Source: Cymbomonas tetramitiformis (taxonomy: Eukaryota; Chlorophyta; Pyramimonadophyceae; Pyramimonadales; Pyramimonadaceae). Taken from it: 24,452 nucleotides of DNA. Under the pieces are notes generated by a model. The model ran no database searches. It saw nothing but the letters and a program-made list of their open reading frames with translations, and was not told the origin of the DNA. Shown piece after piece: positions 7,455-18,600 of the stretch. Location of the stretch: assembly GCA_001247695.2 (NCBI GenBank), contig LGRX02031466.1, positions 1 through 24,452 on the forward strand, in the 5' to 3' direction. Made by a program: the position numbers and the translations under genes. Numbering within the stretch: position 1 is the first letter of the stretch; each line of letters begins with the position of its first letter.

Positions 7455-9314
7455 ATGCCGGGACAGTCAGCAAACGCTGCTTTAGCAGCCAAGGCAGGTG
7501 TGACCCCAGTCGCCCAAGCAGGCGCAGTTCCAGCGATTCGCGATCAGAATCCCTCCCCTGTCCTGAGCGCCGGAGGCTCTGGCGAGAACCTGACTCAGCC
7601 AGCATCAGCCTTGCAACACGCGGACTTTGTATTGCCTGACCCCTATGTCTCTGCAGAGGACTTTCCAGCACTACCCCTTCCAGCGACACCGCGTCCAGCG
7701 ATGGAAGCCAGAGGGAAATTGGCCAGCCGGGAATTGGTGGCTGCCCTGGAGAGAGTTGGACCGCAGCTGAAGGAAGGAGCACGGTCTGTCAGAGCTTTGA
7801 GAGAATCAGCCCGCCTTCAAGCATCAGAGCTTCCAGCTCAGCCAGCTCGGCAGGCTCAGCCAGTTGGGCAACCCTCAGTTCCTCAGGGGGACAGGCAGAG
7901 ATCGCCAGACCGAAGGAAGGATTTCCGGTCGCCAGAGCAAATAGCTCTGGACCGTGCGTACAGCAAGTGCGGGAAGGACCAGAAGGTCCGGGTGATCAGA
8001 TGGATAGAGGGAACCAGCACTGCGTGGAGCGACCACAGTGGGGACAGCGCGGAATCGCAGGCTTCAGCCCCCGTGAGGTTGCAGATAGTTGCTCTGTCAG
8101 CTGAGGAAAAGAAGACCCTCACGCAATGGTTCTATAATGAACCACGCACCCGGAGCGGGAAGATCATTTGGCATCCGGCCTCCCCGCAGGAGTTGGCTGT
8201 GCTACAGGCCGGAGTGACAGAAAGGGAATACAGGCGTGCCCTTAAACACGGGACTTTGCTACACCAGGAAGGGCTGCCAAGGAAACTCTTCGCAGGAGTG
8301 AACTTTGGCAGAGCACGTGTTAAGGAAAGAGGAGCGACCCCCACCCGCAACACCTTCTCAGCTCTCTCGGATCGCTTCACAGCACTCTCAGCGGCTCCAG
8401 CAGAGGCCCAGAGGCAACCATCCGTGCCGCAGTGGGAAGAAATACCCAGATGCGGATTGGCATATCCCCCGGGCTTCTCACCAATTCCTCGTTTCCCTCC
8501 CAGCAGCGACAGCAGTGGGCCCAGTGACTCCAGCGATTCTACAGTTTCCCCGGAGCGAGGCAGCCGCGGCAGCAGCAGGCGTAGAGGCAGAGGTAGCAGC
8601 AGCGGCAGCAGCAGGCGGCAACGGAGGCGGAAGAAGCAGTTAGCCAAGAAGAGGGCAGTCAAGGCAGCAAAAGGGAAGGCTGTAGATGAGGAGCCTGCCT
8701 CTCGAGTATCAGCTCTGGAGCCTGAGCTGACAGAAGGGATGGCTGTCAGAACTTTGTTCAAAGACAAGGCTCTGCGGGACCAGGCTTTTGAGTGCCTCCC
8801 AGAAGAGCGCCAGAAGGCCGTCGCTCTGGCAGCAGCTCGAGGTGAAGTGGTGAGTTGGGAAGAGGAGGGCTGGGAAGCTTTGATAGCAACCCAGAGGGAG
8901 GTTCTGAAGGGAAAGGAGGCCATCTGTGCAGTAGTCCCTTCACCCGAAGAGTCGGAGTGGGTCTGGTATGACTGGACTAAGGCTCGGCATCCCTCACTGA
9001 GTCCCGACGAGGCGTGGCGTTTAGCCATAACCACCCGATCTGAGTCCGGAGGATCCCCGTCCAAGTCTGGCAATGATGAAGCATCAGGCTCAGCGTCATC
9101 GGCTAAGGCAGCCCCACCAATCCACGAAGCCCTGGAAGAGTGGAGAGACCCACTGGTACCCATCACTGTAGAACAGGGTATCAGGGACTACGTGAGGCGC
9201 CACGATGCTGATGCTCAGACAGCCGTGGCCATAGCCAAACAGTACTCCACTCTAGCGATTAGCTATGGGCACGCTCAGAACCACAGAGCTCACACTTCTC
9301 GCGAAGCCGCCTGA
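7455..9314 (+). CDS. Gag-like protein of element B, N-terminal part, interrupted by the LINE
   Basis: The ORF starts with ATG at 7455, about 50 bp after the presumed LTR end. The native reading continues to 9291, where the LINE begins. The last seven codons and the TGA at 9312-9314 come from LINE sequence. The N-terminal third is rich in Ala, Pro and Gln. Around 8500-8690 there is a Ser-rich then Arg/Lys-rich stretch (RRQRRRKKQ), plausibly RNA-binding or a nuclear localisation signal. No catalytic motif is seen. The Gag identity comes from position after an LTR and from the capsid-like motif in the 3' part (see 23439-24452). The truncated 619-residue product is unlikely to assemble particles. 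Confidence 0.75.
   Translation: MPGQSANAALAAKAGVTPVAQAGAVPAIRDQNPSPVLSAGGSGENLTQPASALQHADFVLPDPYVSAEDFPALPLPATPRPAMEARGKLASRELVAALERVGPQLKEGARSVRALRESARLQASELPAQPARQAQPVGQPSVPQGDRQRSPDRRKDFRSPEQIALDRAYSKCGKDQKVRVIRWIEGTSTAWSDHSGDSAESQASAPVRLQIVALSAEEKKTLTQWFYNEPRTRSGKIIWHPASPQELAVLQAGVTEREYRRALKHGTLLHQEGLPRKLFAGVNFGRARVKERGATPTRNTFSALSDRFTALSAAPAEAQRQPSVPQWEEIPRCGLAYPPGFSPIPRFPPSSDSSGPSDSSDSTVSPERGSRGSSRRRGRGSSSGSSRRQRRRKKQLAKKRAVKAAKGKAVDEEPASRVSALEPELTEGMAVRTLFKDKALRDQAFECLPEERQKAVALAAARGEVVSWEEEGWEALIATQREVLKGKEAICAVVPSPEESEWVWYDWTKARHPSLSPDEAWRLAITTRSESGGSPSKSGNDEASGSASSAKAAPPIHEALEEWRDPLVPITVEQGIRDYVRRHDADAQTAVAIAKQYSTLAISYGHAQNHRAHTSREAA
9281..9291 (+). repeat. Left 11-bp target-site duplication of the LINE
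   Basis: CCACAGAGCTC at 9281-9291 is repeated exactly at 23429-23439, immediately after the T-rich tail of the LINE. Taking one copy away together with the LINE leaves the Gag-like frame open across the junction, which independently supports these boundaries. Confidence 0.9.
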
Positions 9315-9617
9315 GCGTGCCACCTAGTCCGAGCCGCGGGCCCAAAAATAATTTTCAAAAATGCAATTTTGCTACTAACTGTGCTCGCAGGATGCAATAA
9401 CGACACCACAGAGAACACACTAACGGCACCATGGCGGACGACACAACGGACACATACAGATTCGGCCCGCCCACACCCCACATGTCACATTGCCGCCTCG
9501 CACCCTACGCAGGCTAACGGTTTTTTGTACCTGCAGGGCGAAGATACGCTCCAAAACACGTTCGTACCACACTCGAAAACAACCCTCCAGCACACCAAAC
9601 TCGTTCTCGCAAGAAAT
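9292..9617 (+). other. LINE 5' UTR with short upstream ORFs
   Basis: The stretch from the target-site duplication to the first in-frame ATG is 326 bp. It contains ATGs out of the main frame at 9361 (5 codons) and 9431 (28 codons, ending 9517). The second is in the favourable context CACCATGGCG. The main frame is open back to the TGA at 9312-9314 but has no ATG before 9618. Confidence 0.6.
9431..9517 (+). CDS. Possible upstream ORF (28 codons)
   Basis: The ATG at 9431 in CACCATGGCG has the best start context in the LINE 5' UTR. It opens a 28-codon frame different from the main ORF and ends at TAA 9515-9517, 100 bp before the main ATG. The peptide resembles nothing I know. It may limit translation of the main ORF, or it may be chance. 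Confidence 0.3.
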   Translation: MADDTTDTYRFGPPTPHMSHCRLAPYAG

Positions 9618-12600
9618 ATGGCCAAAACCGCTAACAGACCCAGACTGACGTGCGCAGGCTCGTCCAAATCGACCCAAAAAACCACCGTGGGCGGGCAGCA
9701 TCACCAACCGCAAGGAGAAGCAACAGCTGGCCTACCTGAAATCGAAAACATGCCAGAGTACGACCAGAGCCCTGACGGCTCGGACTTGGACTCTGAGCCG
9801 AACCACTCTCCAAAAATAACACCTGTTGAACTCGGACTGTCGGACTCCGACTCCGAGCTAGAGTACGCCACTCCGGAAGCCGATCGGGCAACCGGTATGG
9901 CGGGCATACAACACGAAAAGGACGTTCCATCGGAACGTACTGACAAAACACACGCAGAAGACAAACCATACAAACAACAGAAGACCAAGAAGGTACACTT
10001 CGCGAGAAGTGCGATCCCTCAAAAACATAAAACAAACAAAAAACAAGAAGACGGGCTACCCGGCACTGCCGGCCCCCGCGCCAGAAACCCCGAGGGGACT
10101 GAATCTGGTAACAAAACACAAGTCCAGCCAGAGGAGCTGCGAAGGGCGCTGGACCGGCCCATCGACTACAGAAAAGTCGACGGAGCCCCAGCTGACAACA
10201 TCCCGAGCCTCCTTGAGTACACCACATCAAAGAGCACAGAGACCACGCTGGAAAAGGTGTCTCGAATCTACCAGCGCCGTCCTAAGGCCACGGAAAACCC
10301 GGAGGCCAAAATCTACCACATCGCCACCAAGTGGCACACCGACCGCAGGGAGGTCCTGGTGGCGGAGGACCCTCCCGCGCATGCCTTCAAACTAGGAGTG
10401 CCCGTGGTACGTGGGGAGAGACTCTCTCTCACCCACGTACGATCAGTCACGGGCAGCAGCCTTGACCCAAGCGACACAGGGCCCACAGGCTTCCCGTACA
10501 CAGGCACCCCACAATTAAAAATAGTGGACTTGGACGAGAGCATCAAAGAAGTGCTCAAGTACCTCCGGTACCTGAACGCCCTTCTTTTTGAGGTGTCCGA
10601 CTCACCAGAGGCCGTTGTGTACGACCTCCGACACACCCACATCTGGCTCAACAGCGCGGGCAGGGTCAGGCAAATAGACCTTGCCTTCCAAAACAGACCT
10701 CTGGCGGCCTTTGTGCTGTTTAACCCAGTCTTTCGGCTCCCACTACACGTGGTGCCGCAGGCGCATCAAACCTGCACAAGGGAGCAGCCAGTGCTCCCTT
10801 GCATCTACGTATGGTCCCCCTGGGAGCCAGTGGAAGGGCCGACAGCAGGACGCAGTGTCCTGGTCTACGGGCCACTGCTCAAGGGGAAAACCATCGAGCA
10901 GGTCTCAAACATCCTGGCGACCTCCGTCATCGAGAGACGGGAGTCAAGGCACGAGCTCGGGCACCTGGTTGACAGGATCCGTAAAGGTACGGTGAGAGAA
11001 TCTCCGGAAGACGCAGCCCTCAGGGAGGTGCTACTACTGGAGGCAGTCTCACCGGCTGCAGCGGAGCTCATCGTGCAGCACCCGTACCCCTGGGGTGTGG
11101 CCACGACCACTTGCTGGCTACCCAGCAAGGAGGTCAGCGACGAGGTCGCAGCCCGGGAAGTGGCCATCGTGGACAGGAAGCAGATACTGCACGACCATCA
11201 CCGAACCCACATCGTGCAGGCCGTCGTAGAGCACATCGAGAAACTTACAGCCAACACCACTGCCCTCAAGGGCACAGAAAACATCTTTGACTTCCACGTA
11301 CCGTCCCGGCAGTGGGCACCTTCGACGCCCGGGGACCCACCGTCTCTGCTACAGTGGAAGCGCAACGGTGGTGGGTATACGATCAACTACTACGCCATAC
11401 TTGCGGAGGAGGCGTACGAAGCGATCGCCAAGGCGGGTAAACAGACGGTGCGAGTACTGGCAGGGGTAGACGACGCTGGCCGACACATCTCCACCTCGAT
11501 CACGGTTGAGGTGGGGAGGTGGAGCGCCCAAGGGGCGGGCACCAAACAACGTCAAGCCCCACGAGCAGCACGCGGCAGGGAGGCGCGTGGGGGAAGAATC
11601 GACCAGATAGCCGAGGAGGTGGCCTCCCAGTTCATCAATAAAGTGGGATCAAAAGCCGACGAGGTCTTCCAGCAGGCCGTAGCCACCAGCAAGCAGCCCA
11701 CCCCCGAGACCAAGAAGCTGCTCAAAAACATCAACAAGCAGCTGGAAAGGTTCAACGAGTCCAAGCCCGTCACACTGGACGAACTCCGAGACCTGCACAG
11801 AGAACAGGAGCGCAACGCTGGGGTGCGCCATACAGAAATCACTCAAGAGGTAAGAGGCTTCCATAAAACATACCAGGAAACCGGTGGTGCCATGGTGAAC
11901 ACCCTCAGGGCACTCACCGATCGCCTGACAGGAGAAGGAAAACAACAGGCACCTGATCATCCGCTTCACTTCACGAAAAAATCACCACAGACTGCAGAGG
12001 AGGACGATCAGTACCGGGGCATCCCCTACACTGGCAAGAAACCCGACCCCAAGAGGAACCAGCCCCCGCCAAAGAGACCAGCAACCAACACGGGGGGCCG
12101 GGCGATCGACGCCGAGCCACCGGCGAAGCGGAGGGCACAAGGGGGTGCACAGGCGACAGCACAGGAGGGGGCACAATCTGAGAGCCCCCGATCAGCCCCG
12201 CCACTCACTAGAAAGGTGAGTAATCATACAACCCCCTGCCCTGCTGACCAACTCACATCACAACCCACCACACCCTGCCAGTGGAATCACACCCCCACTG
12301 CACTAACAAATAACATCTGTGCTGCAGAGGACCAAGGAAGCAGCAGGCCTGCAAGACAGGGTGGCATAACAGAGCCAGCTGCAGGGCCTCATAGCAAGAG
12401 AAGGGATATTGAAAGCAGACCTAGTAAAGTTAGCCTGAACTTACAACTCAAAGTAATATTTATGTTGTCTCTGCCTGCCATTGCAACTGCCACTGACAAA
12501 TGCTGTGAATGCATGCACCCAGCAAGCACTTCCCTCACTGACCACGCCGGGGGACCGAGCATTAACCACACGCCGTTCGAAAGGAAAATGTCAATTCACC

Positions 12601-15600
12601 ATAATAACTTACTACAAACCAACCGAAAACTAATAGCAACACCCCGGCAGACAAAGAGTCCACACCACTCTGGGGCTCACCTTGACGACACACTAAACAA
12701 CATGAATGATGATACCTCGCGACACTCACACCCTCATGCCAGTAGCAAGCAAAACAGAAAGCACCGAAGGGACAGCAGATGCGGATACACGCCAGTAATG
12801 GCAAAGGTCCTACCCACGCATTTCAGCCGAGGGAGGGCAACATTACCGCCCACCTGGCTAAAACATAACTGTCCTAATACAAACAACCCTACGGTAACCC
12901 TAAGCAAAAAAGATACAAATGACCATGCACGACCCATAATAATGGGAATAAAACTGAGAAACCTCAGGGGAGGACTCAGGGGGGTGGAAGGACTGTATAC
13001 ACAAAATATAGGAGCAAAATTCCAATGGTCGACCACAAGCGAATTCCTAAAAATGCTCTACGTTAAATTCGGAAAAACCGGAGAACATATTGAAACCCGG
13101 AAAAATTTTTGCACCACCACGGGACAACAAAACAAAAGCACGGCCCACCTTGGAAATACCATTAGGGGGGTTACAGCAAGTGATTTAGGGCAATGTAACG
13201 CTGTAACCATAAACCCAACAATTGGAATGCATAGACACGGGGAAGGCAGAGCAGCGGCAACCCAATGTAACTGTCCCCACCAGCTGACAGTGGCATTACC
13301 ACCCACCCGCTTAACCCATGAATGCCTGAATAATACAAACAACCCTACTATAACCCTAAGCAAAAAGGACACAAATAACCTTACACAGCCCAAACTACTG
13401 AGAAGGAAGCCAAAAAACTCTAGGGGACGACTCATGGGGGCGGAAGGGCAATGCACACAAAATATGAGAGCAAAATTCCAAAAGTCGACCACAAGCGAAT
13501 TCCTAAAAATGCTCTACGTTAAAACCAGAAAAACTGGAGAACATGTGGAAACTCAAAAAATTTTTGGCACAGCCATGAGACAACGAACTAAAAACACAAC
13601 TCACTCTGGGAATACCTTTAGGGGCGTTACAACGGGCGATTTAGGGCAATGTAACGCTGTAACCATAAACTCAAAAAATAGACTACACGACTGCACGAAG
13701 TGCGGAGCAGCAGCAACTCAATGTGAACACCCCCACCGACCAACAGCAACACTACCACCCACCCGACTGGTAAGGAGTAACCAGGACATTGCCAGGCCCC
13801 TGCAGAACGCCGCACTCGCCCTGACCCCAATACTCACCATGCTGTTACTTACCACATTGCCAAGAGGAAAAGCGCCAGACCGCGCGAAGAAAACGAACAA
13901 CATTGAACCCAACAGCAGAACATGTAAAAGGAGGTGCAGGAGGAAATGGACCAAAGCGAGAAATGCAACGAAAGGGAGAGCACAACCACCTCCCGGCCAG
14001 AAACTGCTCAGAATAATTTACCGAAATGGTAAACCCATGCTCATTAGGACAAGGAAACCGGAATATGCGGTAACTACAATACCAGAGGGCACCCCAACCA
14101 AGCGCAAGCTGCTGATGAGGGGAGTTGAGCAGAGAATGAGACAAAGAGCCAGCCGCTGCAAGCGGAGCATGGCAGGTGGGGGAAGCCAGGACCACGCGGG
14201 GACGCACCCACACAACACCACCTCAAAAGGACTGTTCGAAAAGAAGGGCCGACTGAACATGTTCCAAATGCAACATGCCCACACACTATATGAGAATGAC
14301 CCATTGCCTCCTCTGGTGGTAGCTTCAATGAGGGAAACACTGAAACCAGGGAACACCAAAGAGCCACATACTACGAAGGCACTACAACTACTCAGGAACC
14401 TCCAGAGCTTCTGCATACCGGTATGCGATGGCAAGCACTGGAGAGTAGTGCTGGCGGGACCAGACAAAGCAAACGACAAACTTAAGCTCTGGATATATGA
14501 CTCCTTGAATGGTAAAACTAAAGCAACCCTACACAACACAAAACGACTTACAACGGAAATGACCAACTGGGCAGAACACCTCGCAGGGAAACTGAGCAGA
14601 CAAGTAACAGTGGAACTAATGAATGTAGGCAACCAAAGCGCACAAGACCACTACAGCTGTGGGGTATGGGCCCTGATGGCCACCAAAGCATGGATGCACT
14701 TCCAGGAAACATGCCCAGAGGGACACTGGCCCACCCACTTCAATGAGGCGGTCAGCAAATGGGGACCCACCAACAGAGCAGCGGTGGATGCCTACAGGAA
14801 GTCGATACAGCACACGGTGAAGAAAAGAATAACTGCCGCCGAAGGACGACAGCAAATGCCAGGGGGCAGTCAGCAAATGACAGGGGCCAGGGAACCCACC
14901 GACGACCCAAACCCAAACCCGCAAGCCGAGGCACAACCGCCACGAACCCAGGAGGGGGGGCTCAGAGTACACACAAAGCAACAGGGACTATGGAAATGGC
15001 TCCATAGACTGACCCCCATGAACCACGCAAGGGACAATGAGCACACGCGAGGAGAGCAGGGAACGATGGAAACCCACTCGGACGAGGGGGGGGAAGAGAC
15101 AAGCGATGAACCCACTGCACAATGGGAAAAATTCGAAGACGTGCAACAGGAGGCACTGGAAACAAGCGACCCCCGTAAACACCAACCCCCCCTCACGGAA
15201 CCAAAAAAGGAGGAGATAGGAGAAGACCGCCTACACATGCTCACATGGAACATAGCAGGACAAAGTGACGCCTGCCTCGACCTAGCAGAGGCAGTCAGGA
15301 AGAGGCACCAGAACCAACTGGGTCTACAAGTGGTGGTGCTCACGGAAGTGAAGCATGCACACGACAGTGTGATGAGGAAATTCAGAGACCTGCAGTACAC
15401 TGCAATTGGCACCAAAACAGAGGCGAAAGAAGCAGGCAGTGCTGCAGAACAGCCAGTGAAAGGAGGAGTGGCCATACTCCTTAGCAACCCCTACGGCCAC
15501 GCTCACAACCACCATGTAGTCCCAGCGAGGCACCTGGAGGGGTACCTACTCCATGTGGTGTTACACCTGCCCGGGGAAGTAATGTACCACGTGCTGGGCA

Positions 15601-18600
15601 TATACAACCCACCGGGAGCAGAGGAGGGGAAAACCAGAGACAAGATACTTAAGTACACAGCCAACCTGTTCCGAAGAACAGCGGAAAAACCGAACGAGCA
15701 TGTCATTGTTGGAGGAGACCTCAATGCAAGCAACACCAGCACAGGAAAGAGGGTAACGAAAACCGATAAACAATGGAAAAAGCTCGCGGAAGAGTTGAAC
15801 CTCCATAATGTAGGCCCAACGGTAAATACCACGCTGAACTGGGCAGAGAACAGAAACATTGACAGATGGCTAGCACCGAAGGACAAACGGGCCCAATACG
15901 AGAGGGGAAGCACCGCACACCTCACTCAGCACCACACGAGTGACCACGAGATGGTTAGCCTTACGACCCTTCGGCTAGACAGCATAGACACCCATGAACC
16001 ATACGTGGACCAAGACCCCCACCCAGGGCAAGTGAAACTGAACACGCCCCTGAGCAAAGCCCACAGAGAAACCCTCCAAAGCGTCCTCCTCAGAACACAC
16101 GACTACGCCAGGACTGCTAAGCTGAAAGACATGATAGGAATAGCCACCCGATGCAGGGAAGAAGGCAACAAGCAGGTGGCACATGCCACAATAGACAGAG
16201 CAGGAGAGGCAGTCCTGAGTATACTCAACAGAGCAAACAATTGCGCGCTGAAGGACGAGGAACTACCGACGGTGATAACTGGAAGAACCTCCACCCATGG
16301 AGCAACGGACCTACTAATGAGCAAAAAGGACAGAAAAGAAAGAGATGCCGCGATTCTCAAAATGCGGATGCACAAGAAAACCAAACGACAACTACGAAAC
16401 CCACACACGGAACACACCACTCTCCGCCACCTGAAGGAAGGAGAAACAAAAGGCCCGACAAACAGGGACAACGCAGACACAAAGGAATGGGTCTCCTGGC
16501 TCACTGAGGAGGCCAAAAAAGAAAGGTCGACTGCACACAAAGTGGTCAAACAGCACTGGAAGCGAGCCAAACAAAGGCACAATGACAAAACAGTAAGAGA
16601 ATACTGGAACAACCAGAAACGATACCACAAAAGGATTTATGCCAAGGCCCAAGAAACAGGCCATGCCCCCACGGCGAATATACAGGCCCTACAGGACAGG
16701 GAGGGCAACCTAGCCGTGGGCCACAAGAACATTGCAAACGCACTAGTGGACCACATGGCCCACTCGGCACCATACAGGATGGAACACCGGAGTCTACCCG
16801 ACCTAGCAGCCCCACCATGGGAGGACCCAGCCCACAAGGAGCGACTTGTAAAGGCACCAAGACCGGACCCCAAGGGAATGGACCTCACGATAAGTAGACA
16901 GGGCTACAGCAAAGCAGTACACACCCTAAACAACAACAAGGCACCAGGCCCCACCAGAACCCCTAACGAAATTCTCAAGTACATGCCAGAGGACTTCCAC
17001 GATGCCCTGCATGCGCTCATGCTGGAGATGTGGAACAGCAAACACGTCCCCCTCACCTGGAAGAGAGGGACATTCTGCTTTCACCACAAGAAGGGGGATG
17101 TCACCCTGCAGCAAAACTACAGGCCCATAGCCCTACTGGAGGGAGTATTCAAACTATACACCTCGCAAATAGCAAACATGCTCTCCACGTTCTGCGAAAC
17201 ACAGGGGATACTGGCCCAGGCACAGGAAGGCTCCAGAGAGAAAAGAAACACACTCAGACAACTTACGAGAGTGACCAACGCAATAGAGGACGCAAATGTC
17301 TCCGGACGGGAACTGCATGGCCTGTATGTTGACTTCGAAAATGCATATGGCTCAGTGGACCACAACAAGCTGCTACATACAATGCAATACCTTGGGATAC
17401 CTGATGAGCTTACACAAGTAGTGAGAGATGTCCTAGGTACACAAAGTCATGACACCATGTCAATGTACACCAGGGTAGGGGGGGAAACTTCTCACGAAAC
17501 GGTCCAGGTGCAACGAGGTCTCCTCCAAGGAGACAGCATGAGCCCCCTCCTCTTCATAATATACCAGGAACCATTGTTAAGATGGCTGGAGGTGGGGGAG
17601 CATGGGTACCAACACAAACACGCAGCCGAGCAGGAAAGACTGGGCCCCCTCAGGACGACAGCAGGGGCATTCGTCGACGACCTGCTCATACTATGCCCCA
17701 CGATTCTCCACATGCGGGCCCAGCTACACAAGCTAGAGACATTCTCACGATGGAGTGAACTCAAAATTAACCTTACCAAGTCAGCCATAACCGGCATAAA
17801 AAATGGGGTCTCCATACCAGAACAACTCCATAAGGACCTCAAAACGGTTGGAGTGGATGGTGAGCTGAGCCACTTCAAAATACTCAAACCGGGAGACACA
17901 TACAAATACCTAGGAGTACTACTGGCATTCACAGGCAGATGGGACAAGGAGAAGGAAGCTGCCAGGGAGGAAATGAACCACAGGATACAAGCACTACTGC
18001 GCTCGCCGCTGACCCCAGACCAAAAAGAGTACTCCCTCCACTCTGCAATACTGGGAAAGTTCAGATATGGACTACACTTAGGCCTCTACACAGCGGGTGA
18101 AATAGATGACTTCAACAAAGTAATAGGTGGGGCCACAAAGAACATACAAGGCCTACCCCGTAACGGAACGCCGAACATTTTCACCACACAGGAAAAGGAA
18201 AGATTCGGACTGGGCATGGTGCCACTCCAGGCAGTCTACGCCCAGGCAATTTGGAGCGGACTGCTGGAAGCCATGCACAGTGAGGAAGACAGAGGAGCAG
18301 TACGGGGCCCTGCGTGGAGGCAAATAAACCTGAGGTCAAGACTCAGAATGTCCCACGTCAGCAGGTCCACCAGAGGACTGATAGAGTACCACTGCACCAC
18401 ACGCAAGAATTGCACAGACCTTGACAAACTCTGGGGGGGACACCAGACAAAACACAACACACTAAGAAAACTCAATGCCCTTCTCAGATACAACATTACG
18501 CCCCAAGGAACAGAAGGGATGCTCGAACAGCTCCAGACCCCAGTACCGAAGATAATGGAGCAACTAAAAGGGGCGACAAGAAGAAAGTCTGACAAAGAAA

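Noticed and set aside
8132..9166. 344-codon antisense ORF opposite the Gag-like gene
   Set aside because: It is the mirror of a strongly biased, repetitive Ser/Arg-coding region. Its product has no recognisable motif, and the sense frame explains the sequence.
9369..9617. TTG start of the LINE ORF at 9369
   Set aside because: TTG is not a normal eukaryotic start. The first in-frame ATG is 9618, and the frame upstream is simply open.
12216..14000. Possible intron: AAAG|GTGAGT donor at 12216 with candidate acceptors at 12327 or 14000
   Set aside because: The donor is a good match and 12216-14000 is a multiple of three. However, the whole interval is open in frame, and a LINE RNA must stay unspliced to retrotranspose. 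The 12327 acceptor would break the frame.
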